From Podochytrium sp. JEL0797 (taxonomy: Eukaryota > Chytridiomycota > Chytridiomycetes > Chytridiales > Chytriomycetaceae), in the NCBI GenBank assembly GCA_027596195.1, contig JADGJG010000398.1:1-21008 (forward strand): DNA of 21,008 nucleotides. Direction: 5' to 3'. The notes under the pieces are model-generated. The model saw only the letters and a list, made by a program, of their open reading frames with translations, did no database searches and was not told the DNA's origin. This document shows positions 1 through 8,833 of this stretch, piece by piece. The first letter of the stretch is position 1. Every line of letters starts with the position of its first letter. Position numbers and translations under genes: made by a program.

Positions 1-2
1 TG

Positions 3-440
3 GATGAGATTTTTGGGTTGGTGGGTGAGGGGGTGTTGCAGGGTGGGGAGGGGGGGAGGGGGGGTGGTGCGGGGGTGGGGGAGGTTGTGATTGATGTTGG
101 GGAGGAAGGGGGGGAGAGTGGGGCGTTGATGGGGAGGGGGGGTGGGGAGGGGGAGGGTGCTGGGGGAGGGACGAAGAAGAAGCGCAAGACGAAATCGGAT
201 ATGGATGCCGATGGACTCAGCGGCACATCCTCCGGTCCCTTGGATTACTCGGACCTCAAAGACGTGGGCACATTCGACGGCACACATGGAGTGGAGGGGA
301 AGAAGGTTGTGTTGGGGCGCAGTATGAATGTGAAGGAGATGTGTCGCGTTACTTTGAAGGATTGTGTGTTTGCGATTGAGAGGGAGCCGCAGATGCGGGG
401 GGTTGGGGTTGTGGGGAAGTGGATGGCTCGGATTTCTTGA
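3..440 (+). CDS. TAF4: TAF4-like TFIID subunit, C-terminal part (5' end outside window)
   Basis: The reading frame is open from base 3 to a TGA at 438-440, about 145 residues, so the gene starts left of the window. The first 50 residues are Gly/Glu-rich low complexity, followed by a basic KKKRK patch. The last ~30 residues (RVTLKDCVFAIEREPQM, then GKWMARIS) match the conserved end of TAF4, which has the pattern RVNLRDLIFCLE followed by YKAFLK. TAF4 pairs with TAF12 through a histone fold and helps build TFIID at promoters; the histone fold itself would lie outside the window. A basic stretch shortly before this C-terminal motif also occurs in animal TAF4. The start is not visible. The identification rests on one short motif, so it is moderate. 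Confidence 0.6.
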   Translation, partial: DEIFGLVGEGVLQGGEGGRGGGAGVGEVVIDVGEEGGESGALMGRGGGEGEGAGGGTKKKRKTKSDMDADGLSGTSSGPLDYSDLKDVGTFDGTHGVEGKKVVLGRSMNVKEMCRVTLKDCVFAIEREPQMRGVGVVGKWMARIS

Positions 441-836
441 GCATTTTATTTTTTTGTGTGTTTTTTTGAAGGAGAGGGAGGGGGGGCGGGCAAGAAGAAA
501 GAAGAAAATTACATAATCATTTGGGTACCAAGCGGACTTCACGCAGAATTTGCAACTTGGATTCGCAGTGGAATCGGAGTCGAGCCGCGCATTCTGCCCA
601 GATGGGTGGTACATACCCTGGTGGAGAGTGACGGAGTGTTCATTTTTTGCGAGTCCGCGGTACACAAATACCTTACTCTTGCATTTTTTGAATTTGAAGA
701 CAAGAAAAGAAGGATGATCTTTCGAGGGGTGATTTCATTCAAAATACGCAAACAGCAGGAATACCGAAAAAAGACGCAAGAAATATTTCAAGGCAGTGAA
801 CAGGAAACAGCGGGAACGTGGGTGAATGATGATCCA
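441..836. other. Spacer between TAF4-like and BTB genes
   Basis: About 400 bases between the convergent 3' ends of the TAF4-like gene (+) and the first BTB gene (-). The plus strand carries an open frame running on to 1325, but it is antisense to the BTB gene and has no recognisable content. I see no RNA gene or repeat. The interval probably holds the two 3' untranslated regions. Confidence 0.5.
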
Positions 837-1730
837 TCACAGTTCAGCCAACTTATTTCTTGCCTTCCTTGGATGAATCACGTTTGGTTTCTTTGCGAAA
901 TAGAGATGCGTCTTTGGAGCGATGCAGAAATCCACGCTGGTTTCAAACTCTTGCGTCAATTCAATCCAATCCTTCAAATTGATGCGCGTGAAATCCACAA
1001 GAGACTCCACAAACTCACGCAACGGCTTGCAATCACAAGCTTCATCCCAATCACGCGCCCACTCGAAAATCACGTGAAGCTTGGTGGGTTCTTCTGTCGC
1101 GGTCTTGAATTCTTTGAGCAAGCGGGTAACAGTATCGACGGGCTTGAATTCGTGGAGCAAACGTTCAAGCGTGTTAGAATCAATCACGTGGCAGTTGAAG
1201 TCGTTGAGTTGGATCGCGTCGCGCCAGTTGTCGTGGAACAACTGCGCGCAAGCCGTGAGGACGTTTTCTTCCACAAAGAATTGAGCATTCACAAGGAGAG
1301 GGAGAAAGTTGTGTTTCGTAATTGATGCTCTGCAGTATTCAGGAGTGTTGGCGTAGATGCATTGCAGAAGGAAACGAAACTCGGTGGGGTGGGGTGGGGA
1401 AATCTTGATGGGTGTTCCGGCAGACTGGTTTTGACGCACTGCAAAGCTTTCGTGGGAAGCAAAGTAAGGGTTTCTGAGGAGGTATGCTCTGTGGGTGGCA
1501 ATGAATTCGCCGTCGTTGGGCTGCAGGATCGTATCGGCGTGGGTGGTGTCGCCGATCAATGCGACGGCTTCTGGGCCTGTGAGCAAGGGCTCCGGCGTTT
1601 TGTCTTTGGTGAGCGAGATTTGGAGGGAAACTGGGAAACGGTTCTGAGTTGTGGGTTTCTTGGTCATGGTTGGGAGTCGGGTGGAGGAGCAGGTGTTTGT
1701 TTTGAAGGGTTTTGCTTTGTTTTTGTTCAT
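837..1730 (-). CDS. BTB/POZ domain protein, copy 1 (lacks C-terminal zinc ribbon)
   Basis: A single-exon frame of 297 residues starting at ATG 1730. Residues ~55-165 form a BTB/POZ domain with the usual order: a hydrophobic strand (AVALIGD), a D-x-x-L-x-x-x-D-G-E-F strand pair, AHR-like 'IATHRAYLLRNPYF', then the 'FRFLLQCIYANT' and 'NAQFFVEENVL' helices. BTB domains mediate dimerisation and often bring substrates to Cullin-3 ligases. No Kelch, MATH or other partner domain is present. The rest matches the paralog at 11815-12777 almost to its end (LHVIFEWARDWDEACDCKPL here, LHVIFPWARNWGEEDGCKPL there). After the shared 'PKTHLYF' segment this copy has a short basic tail and a stop where the paralog has a CxxC-CxxC ribbon. 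Paralog conservation in this frame and strand shows that the long plus-strand frame over it is a shadow. Its cellular role is unknown. Confidence 0.85.
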   Translation of the reverse strand: MNKNKAKPFKTNTCSSTRLPTMTKKPTTQNRFPVSLQISLTKDKTPEPLLTGPEAVALIGDTTHADTILQPNDGEFIATHRAYLLRNPYFASHESFAVRQNQSAGTPIKISPPHPTEFRFLLQCIYANTPEYCRASITKHNFLPLLVNAQFFVEENVLTACAQLFHDNWRDAIQLNDFNCHVIDSNTLERLLHEFKPVDTVTRLLKEFKTATEEPTKLHVIFEWARDWDEACDCKPLREFVESLVDFTRINLKDWIELTQEFETSVDFCIAPKTHLYFAKKPNVIHPRKARNKLAEL

Positions 1731-2013
1731 GGTCAGCGAAAGCGTCCAACAACCCCACCACCAATTATTTCCCTCCTTTATTACATTTAACCCAGTACCT
1801 CACACTTCCAAACTCACCTCAACCAGGGGCCGACACCGATGCGAAACACTAAAACAGAAACGAAGGAAAAACCATTGTGTTGTCGCACGCGCGAGTGTAT
1901 GTGCCTTGTGCCATTGAATCGAGGCGAAGAAAGATGCGGGATTTCTTTCGTATTCCCCCATGCCCCTCAATTGTTGTTCCGGTAGAAAAAAGGATAAAGT
2001 TGTATTTAATCTG

Positions 2014-3841
2014 TCACACGTTCGACAGGCCCAACTGCAAGTTTGAGGGCCCTCCACCACCACCCACGCGTCCCCAATAATCCAACAAAGTAGTCTGCAC
2101 CAACCCGTCATCCTTCTGGGTCGTTAGTTCAAACTCATCGTCCTCCGACCCTTCCTCCGACCCTTTCTCCGAATCACCATCCGATTCAAACCCTGAATCA
2201 TAAAAACCATAGCCCAAAATGCTTTTAGCTTGCTCAACAAGACTCGCATCTCCTTTCCTCGTCGCGTATTCGAAAACTTCGCGCCAGCCAGTGCACTCCC
2301 AAGGTTGGCGCACCTGCTCCACAAGGAAATCCAAAACCGTTTTCAAGTCCTCATCGCATGCCCAAACCAGCAGATCCCCAACGTCACAAGCATAAATTGT
2401 CGGCGTGTCTCGTCTGAAATCCAAATCGCACTTGGATTCCTCATCGCTCGTGTTGGAGTCTTTCTCCCCTCGCTCTTTCCCCCTCAACTCCCTCAACTCC
2501 CACTTCTCCACCCTCTCCTACTACTCCTCCTTCTGCCTCTCCGGAATACTGGGGAAAAGTCGCGCAACTCTGCGGAAATTCACCTCAAACAAACAACTCA
2601 ACTCCTCCTGAATCGGACCGTCCAAACTCTGAAACTCCTTGGCCTTGAGCTTCAAAATCAGCCCCACAACATCCCCCTGATTCGAATCCAAAGCTCGCTT
2701 GATTGTGCGTTTGATGAGGGAAAGAGAGAGCGCTCGAACCAGTTTTTTGAGCTTGAAGAGTTGTCTCGTGGCAATGGCGGAATCCCCATCTGCCTCACGA
2801 GAAAGTTGTTGAGCAACCATTGTTATTCCACACACATCCCTCGTCTCACAGTAGTCAACACAATTGGCCATTCCTTCTCAAATGCCCAACGCCCACTTGC
2901 GAGGTTGTGACGTGGTCCCACTCAAATCGGGGCCGAAATGATCGTCTCGAATCAAAACGCTCATCAACTCAAATTGGCCGTGATCACAAACGTTGGCGAG
3001 AATCTCTTCACCATCGTCACGCGAGAGGTTGAAATGCACGTCTTTGGTTTCGACGCAAAGTTGAATGATTTCGGCGTCGTAGTCGCGCCAATGGCACTGC
3101 GCTACAATTTCGGTGACGTCGATCCCGGCGGGCCGTTTTGGATGGATCAGTAGATACTTGAACAAGGGGGCACGAAACACGCCTTCGAGGGCTTCGCGAA
3201 AGTCAGGAAGTTCAACCTCCTCCAAGTAGCGGTCGATGAGGGGTTCGCAGTTCTCGGAACAAGCAAGTGCAAATACTCTTGACAAGTCAACGTCTGCGGG
3301 GCAGTTGGGGTGGCTCAAGAGCTGGTTGCCGATTTCCAGAGAACATTCCCGCCCGGCAGAGTAGTATTGCCGGTCGGCAAGAGCGAAAAGAGCGGCTGGA
3401 ACGGAAGAATGCGGTTGTGGATTTGAACGCAACGACGAAACAGCGCCACATCGCCGCTTTAGCAAGCCCTGCAAATAACCTCTCTGAAACATCCAGGCTC
3501 GTTGGACACTTGGGATCTTTCAGAAGAAGGTTGATGAGTCTGAAAGGGTTACGTCGTGTTGCAGATGCTTTGAGAGCGAAGGCGTAGGCCTCCAAAAAGG
3601 GTGGGTGGAGGGAAAGGAATCTGGACATGATGGCAGTGGCACGTGCGGTGGGTATCTTCAAGTCTCCCGATACCAATGCGTTCCAGAGTGGTTCAGACTT
3701 GATCGTTCGGCCACAGAACGCCTCGAAAAAAATCGGACGAGACACCCCCTCCGGTGCTTCCAGGAGATCCAATGGTTGACGCTTGTTGCGTGGCTCGCAT
3801 GACGATGTAGTCGATTGGGGGGCCGGTGGGTTGCCAAGCAA
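2014..3841 (-). pseudogene. Ankyrin-like repeat protein, reading frame broken (pseudogene or unrecognised introns)
   Basis: Four minus-strand reading blocks carry one kind of repeat. Block 3841 to about 3420 is in one frame. Blocks 3492-2878, 2871-2521 and 2511-2014 are all in a second frame, separated by TGA at 2878-2880 and a TAG-TAG pair at 2518-2523. Repeat units are visible as 'LLLKDPKCPTSLDVSERLFA' and 'LLSHPNCPADVDLSRVFALA', and as paired short helices elsewhere. They resemble degenerate ankyrin repeats and would act as a protein-binding scaffold. The C-terminal ~45 residues are Ser/Glu/Asp-rich. Introns could hide some breaks: a 46-nt GTTTCG...CCAG intron would fix the frame change, and an intron of about 84 nt would remove the TGA. 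Both have weak donors or unusual size, and I found no convincing ATG at the N-terminus. I therefore favour a decaying gene but cannot exclude a spliced one. Confidence 0.5.
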
Positions 3842-3894
3842 GAACCCGAAAACGAAGCAACGAGGCGTCCGAAAACTGTTATTTTTCTTTTCGA

Positions 3895-3900
3895 TTTATT
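3895..3900 (-). terminator. Poly(A) signal AATAAA for bL12m
   Basis: A perfect AATAAA on the minus strand 59 bases past the bL12m stop codon. It falls in the only ~115 bases between this gene and the next minus-strand locus. Confidence 0.5.
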
Positions 3901-3958
3901 TGAAGATTATCCATCATCATCCGCCTTCCCTTTTCCATATGATTGCAGTTTTGTATAT

Positions 3959-5002
3959 CTACTCGAGAGTGATCGTGGCACCAAGCGCCTCCAAAGCCTT
4001 CTTCAACTTCTCAGCTTCCTCCTTTGGCACATTCTCCTTCAACACTTTGGGGACGGATTCGACAAACTTTTTGGCCTGTTGTGTGTGTGCAAAAGTGGTG
4101 CAAGTGTCAGTTTCGGTTCCCATAAAATGAACCAACAAGGAGGGCGAGTGTGGTTTTACCTCAACCAAGTTCGCTCCAGGGATGATGTTCTTGACTTCAC
4201 GGATAATCTTGGCCTTGGCGGCAGCGTCGAATTTCTCGAGTCTGACTTTGAATTCAGTTTGCTCGGGGGCCTTCTCCTGCAAAAACAACCAAACAAACGC
4301 GCTGAATCAGAAAACGTTCGAATGGAAAGAAGGACGCGGGGTGGGTACCTCTGCGGCAGCGGGGGCAGCGGCAGCAGCTGGGGCGGCGGCGGCGGCGGGG
4401 GCGGCGCTGGGCATGGCGATTTCTTGGATGTTGAGGCGGGTCTGGAAAGGAGAGAGAGAGGGAAACAGGGAGAGGGTCAGTTTGTTTTCGAGTATGCAAG
4501 TGGAGTTCCGTTCTTGGTTCGCAGAAACCGTTTCTGCTTGCCGGCGAGTTTGTTTGTCCAAAGGTTCAAGCCGTCCACCAAATCGGCATTTCGAAAGGTA
4601 CTGCCCGCATCCCATCATCTCCTCCAACAAGTCCACAGCTGAATTCGAATCGCCTTCTGAATCCAAGTTCGCTCTTTTTTCTCTCCCTTGACGAGGTGTG
4701 TCCCCCCCCCCCCGCGAATCCGAACGCAAAACGCACCTTGAGCTCCTGGATCAACGAGGCAGTCTCGATCAACGTCAACGTCTCAATCCTGTCGACGATT
4801 TCGGTGATCTTTGGCTCCACGGCTCTCGTGGCGATCGCGGCAGAGAATGATCTCGTGGCAGTGACGGTGACTCGCGGTTGGCTGTGCGGAAACGAGGTGA
4901 GAATTCTGGGGACAGAGGGAGACCCTGGGGAGTGCTTCGATCAGAGACTCACGTGGCTCTGAATGCGCAGACGGCGGTTCGGGAAAGGCGGGAGGTGAAC
5001 AT
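3959..5002 (-). CDS. MRPL12: Mitochondrial large-subunit ribosomal protein bL12m (L7/L12)
   Basis: Five exons on the minus strand: 5002-4953, 4881-4737, 4441-4349, 4276-4160 and 4075-3959. The introns are 71, 295, 72 and 84 nt, all GT...CAG. The exons sum to 522 nt, giving 173 residues. The N-terminus (MFTSRLSRTAVCAFRA) is basic and acid-free, a mitochondrial targeting sequence. Residues ~47-75 are the L7/L12 dimerisation domain (EIVDRIETLTLIETASLIQE). An Ala/Pro hinge follows at ~78-96, then the C-terminal factor-binding domain (KFDAAAKAKIIREVKNI; EEAEKLKKALEALGATITL). In the mitoribosome stalk this protein recruits and activates elongation-factor GTPases. All domains are present at normal length, so the gene looks functional. 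Intron 1 begins GTGAGT. The long second intron holds a run of 12 C (4702-4713). Confidence 0.95.
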
Positions 5003-5359
5003 CTGTTTTTTTTTTGCTTTTTTTGCGTCCGCCTGTTCAAAAACTATCGCAGAGGAAGAAAAAAACGAGAATTCCCATCACGAGTGTATTCGTGATTAAG
5101 CAAATGAGCAGATTCCGTCCCTCCATCTTCCAATCAATCCCGGGTAGACCACTTTCGCATCCCCACGCGTCCATGACCCCTCCCAAAACCAACAAAAACA
5201 ACAGAAGGCAAGAGTCTCCTCTTCGCAAGGGAAGAGAGAACGATAAAAAAGAAAGCAATAAAACAAAAACACCAGCACAATCCCTCTCAACAAGACCCCG
5301 GTCAACAAATCATCAGCCTGCACCCCCACTCCACTGAATCTGCACAATTCGCAAGAAAA
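5003..5359. other. Spacer between bL12m promoter and NOT3 3' end
   Basis: About 360 bases with no supported gene. It holds the 5' leader and presumed promoter of bL12m (pyrimidine-rich near 5005-5025 on the plus strand as T runs) and the 3' untranslated region of NOT3. The open frames here show no family resemblance. Confidence 0.5.
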
Positions 5360-8303
5360 TTATACCGATTCATCCTCCAACCACTTGTAATCGAATCTAA
5401 ACAGAGAAACACGCATTAATATCCAACAACGCGAGGAGCCCAAAAAAACACACAAACCTGAAATCCATCTTCTTCCTCTGACACCAGCTCCCCTCGTAAT
5501 CAAAGTACACGTAAGTCCCTTGCTCGTACTCGTCTGTGATGGCTTTGGGCTCTTCGAACCGCTGGAACCATGTTTGGTACTTTTTATGGAACCGCCACGA
5601 CTGTTTTTTGAGTTCTTGGGCAGCGAGGAATCTGTGCCGAGAATATTTGATTAGCACCGGACCCCGCAACTTAACAATACACTCAACTGTTGATAAGTTC
5701 CTTGTTGGTGGTAAAAGATGAAGAAGAGCGTGTCAATGTCGAATTTTTCAAACACGGCCGGGTTGTCGAATACAGCGAGCGGATGTTGCGGGTAGTACGA
5801 TGGAGTTGGGTACGAGGTTTGCGGCACGTAATGTTTTTGTCTGTGTGGGCCAATGGCGTGTGAGTTGAAAAGAATGACGAACAACTTGTAACTCACCGTT
5901 CGAAATCCATGGGTTCGGGAATGAATCGGAAACTCGTTTCGAGCATGTGGTTGAAGAGCATGGATTCATCGCGTGATTTAGTGGTGGCTGATGTCGCAGG
6001 TTGAGCAGGATTAGTTATTTTTTGCGTGATTCGATGGCGGGCGAAAATCGGCATTTTCCTCGAGACGCCATCGCCAGGGAAAGCAAATCAAAAAATCTCA
6101 CATCGCTCTTTGGTGATAACAAAAGACGTGACCATATCCTTTAACGCCGGCGGGAGTCTGTTGTCCAGCGGTTCTTGCGGTGTCGCGAGTTCCTCTTTCG
6201 GCAGCAGAACCTCCTTTTTCTGGAAACAGCACAATGTCAGATTTCTTGCAGAGAGTCGATGTGACAAGAGCAAACAGCTTACAATCTGTCCGACCGGCGT
6301 CCTCGTCGCTGCCAACGCGATACTCACAGCCGCTGGAACATGATGATGCTGCTGCTGTTGTTGCTGTTGCTGTGGTGGCTGAGGTTGCTGTTGTTGCTGC
6401 GCCGGAACATTCTGTGCAGCTTCACTCGGTGACGCGGATGCCCATTGATTCAAATTGAACTGTTGCTGATTTGCTCTCGCAGGGGATTGTCCTCTCGGTG
6501 GGGTCGGGGAGACGGATGCGGTCGGCACATTGATGACTTCGGCAGATTTCTTTTCGACTACGGCGGCGGAGGGGGATGCGACCACGGCTGCGGCTGCGGC
6601 GGCGTAGCGGATTGCGGATTGGGGGATCGCGGGGGTGATGGCGGTGGGGATTTCGGCGGAGCTTCCGGTGCGTGCGGGTGTGAGTGCGGTTTTGGTTTTT
6701 GCTTTGGCTGGAGGTGGGGTGAGCAAGTCGCGTTTTTGAGGTGGGGGGGTGGAGTGTTGGGGTTTGACGAACCTTCCTCTTTCGGCGGATTTTTGGCGGG
6801 GACCACTTTGATTGTTTGTTTCGCTGGAGACGGCGGCTGTTTTGGGGGAGGGTTCGGGTTGTCAGAGTGGAAACAAAACCGCGAATCAAATAATGTGGAA
6901 TACAGACCGCCTTTTCTTCCTTTTTGAGCTCCTCCACTGGTTTCGGTTCCTGGAAAGCAAATTATACGCGCATCAGAGAGCGCGCGAAAAACAAGAAACA
7001 GTCGACAAAATCAAACCGGTGCTGATGGTGTTTCTATAAAGAGGGGAAAAAACATGCGTCAGCGTTTTCCCCCACAAACTCAAACCAAGCAAACACACAC
7101 CTTCTTCCGATTCTGATGAATTGTCATCATCCGGGTTGATTCCATACGCTTCAGCGTCGTCCAAGTTGAGGTCGTCGTAGATTCCTTCGTCTTCCTCGAA
7201 ATCGGGTTCTTGGTTGCTGTCGGCATAATAGGTTACGTCTTCGATCAAGTTTTTGACCTATTTGCACACGAGATGGGGGTTGAATTGGTGGATGTAAGTG
7301 ATGAGCGGTGTTGTTTTCTCGGGAGGAGGGGAACGCTTCGCCAACGCGACGCGTAAATGCGCAAATCCAGACATGCGAAAATCGGAGCCATCAGAATTCA
7401 GCTACGTCTCACGAGAGGGAATTGTCGTTCGTATGGGTCCACGTTCCTTCCTCCAAAAGCCACGAATCCGGATTCACCGACACGACAAGACGAAGCGAAA
7501 ATCCCGTCCAACAAAACACCATCAATGCCCCTACTCACCAAATCCATCTCGGTATCCCCGTTCTCGTGCAACCGCAGCACAATCTCAATCATCTTGATGT
7601 GGTGCTTATGCCGCTCAATGTGCTTATCGAGCTTTGCAATCTTGTCCGTGTTTGCCGAGTTCTTTTTCTTCCCCGTCCGCAGCTTCTCCGTTTCGAATTC
7701 AAAGGCATCGATCTGTGTCTCGAGGGTCTCGATGATTTCGCGCAGTTTGTCTGTGAGTTCGGAGCGTTCCTGCTCTAACGGGTCGAGCTTCTGTGTTGCG
7801 AGGAGACCCTCCTTTGAGAAGGCCTTTGTTTTGAGCTCCTTCTCGCACGCCTTGAATTTCTCCATTTGCTGGTGATGGAAGCGAGTGTGAGTCGGAACCC
7901 CAACCCAAACAACAAGCAATAAAGACACACACGCACCGTCTCAATCAACCTCCGGTTCTCCAGCAATGCATCCTTATCCTTAATCTCGCTGGATCCAATC
8001 CACGTCTTGATTTGGTCTCTGAAGCGCTGCAGTTTTTTGATTTCCTTCTTGAGGTCGCCCTCGAGCTTCTCCTTCTGCGTCGGATTTGCGGCTGCCATCA
8101 GCTTCACATATACGCCCTCGAAGGCCTCGACGCCCACAGCGACCTGCTTCAGCACCTTGTCGATTTCGGCTGAAGCGGAGTTTAGTAAGGGAACTCTGTG
8201 GGGAAGCCATCCGGGGTGCCAGCACGAGTATCGATGTATCGAGTAGTGACGTGTGCATGCGGAGCCGGGTGCGGTCCTCACCTTGAAGCTTGCGGTTCGA
8301 CAT
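5360..8303 (-). CDS. NOT3: CCR4-NOT complex subunit NOT3 (NOT3/NOT5 family), 13 exons
   Basis: Exons: 8303-8282, 8169-7937, 7868-7539, 7257-7101, 7033-7017, 6949-6908, 6836-6773, 6707-6283, 6219-6102, 5987-5897, 5840-5688, 5631-5458 and 5396-5360. They total 1863 nt, giving 620 residues in frame. Introns are 56-281 nt. Residues 1-~210 are the N-terminal coiled-coil domain ([33 protein letters not shown]). The middle is low complexity, with Pro/Ala stretches and a Gln/His run at about residues 392-414. The NOT box occupies ~470-620 ([65 protein letters not shown]). NOT3 forms the NOT module with NOT1 and NOT2; the complex deadenylates mRNA and monitors translation. Exon 5 (17 nt) and the 65-nt intron at 6708-6772 are inferred from frame continuity and should be confirmed with cDNA. 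The box reads like fungal homologs. Confidence 0.95.
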
Positions 8304-8516
8304 TCTTCACCCTGTGTTGTCTTGAGAAAAAAAACGACTGTCCAACATTCCATCTCTTGCCACTTTCTTGCCACCTGCGAAAAAAGAGTCGCCAATAAAA
8401 TGGTCGCAGATCACCCCCACATAATACACTCGTTCTGTGTTGGGGCCACAAGGTGATTCGCGTTCATTGTAGAAGTGGCGAAGAGATTCATATCTAAAAT
8501 TGCTTCGTAATACCAT

Positions 8517-8588
8517 GGTCGGTTAGCGCAGTGGTAGCGCGTTGGTCTTCGAAACCAAAGGCCGTGGGTTCAACCCCCACACTGATCG
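8517..8588 (+). tRNA. tRNA-Arg, anticodon UCG
   Basis: A 72-nt cloverleaf folds fully. The acceptor stem is 8517-8523 with 8581-8587 (two G-U pairs). The D arm is GCGC/GCGC at 8526-8540. The anticodon stem TTGGT/ACCAA surrounds the loop CTTCGAA, with the anticodon TCG at 8549-8551. The T arm is GTGGG-TTCAACC-CCCAC at 8564-8580, and the discriminator is G8588. There is no intron and no encoded CCA. TTTT at 8589-8592 follows as a Pol III terminator. It reads CGA codons. It sits between NOT3 and SDH1, which both point the other way. Confidence 0.95.
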
Positions 8589-8809
8589 TTTTGTTATTTT
8601 TTGGAGAACGGACAGGTCGTAAAATGGAGCACCGCTGCGCGCACGGGGGCCATGACTTTGTTTTTTTGTTTTTGTTTGGTATCCTATTTCACCCACTCTT
8701 TTCCCGCAAAAAACACTCATGCCAGAGACATGCAACCCAGCCTCATTCAAACACCCCTGGCCAGCCACATTCATCCGGTCGAACGACGCAAATAGAAAAC
8801 AACACAATA

Positions 8810-8815
8810 TTTATT
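8810..8815 (-). terminator. Poly(A) signal AATAAA for SDH1
   Basis: A perfect AATAAA on the minus strand, 19 bases after the SDH1 stop codon. Confidence 0.5.
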
Positions 8816-8833
8816 TTTGACTCCATTCGCAGC

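Noticed and set aside
534..556. Cys-x-x-Cys motif (SCKFCVK) on the minus strand past BTB copy 1, which might be a missing zinc-ribbon exon
   Set aside because: Only one Cys pair, no convincing acceptor, and no homology to the ribbon of copy 2 beyond a few residues.
456..1325. 289-codon plus-strand open frame
   Set aside because: Antisense to BTB copy 1, whose minus-strand frame is confirmed by its paralog.
2230..2910. 226-codon plus-strand open frame rich in Leu
   Set aside because: Antisense to the ankyrin-like blocks; no domain recognised.
6340..6400. CTG/TTG triplet run as a microsatellite or CRISPR-like repeat
   Set aside because: It encodes the Gln/His run of NOT3 in frame. No CRISPR array exists in this window.
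6445..6927. 160-codon plus-strand Gly/Cys-rich frame
   Set aside because: Antisense to the low-complexity middle of NOT3, whose exons are in frame throughout.
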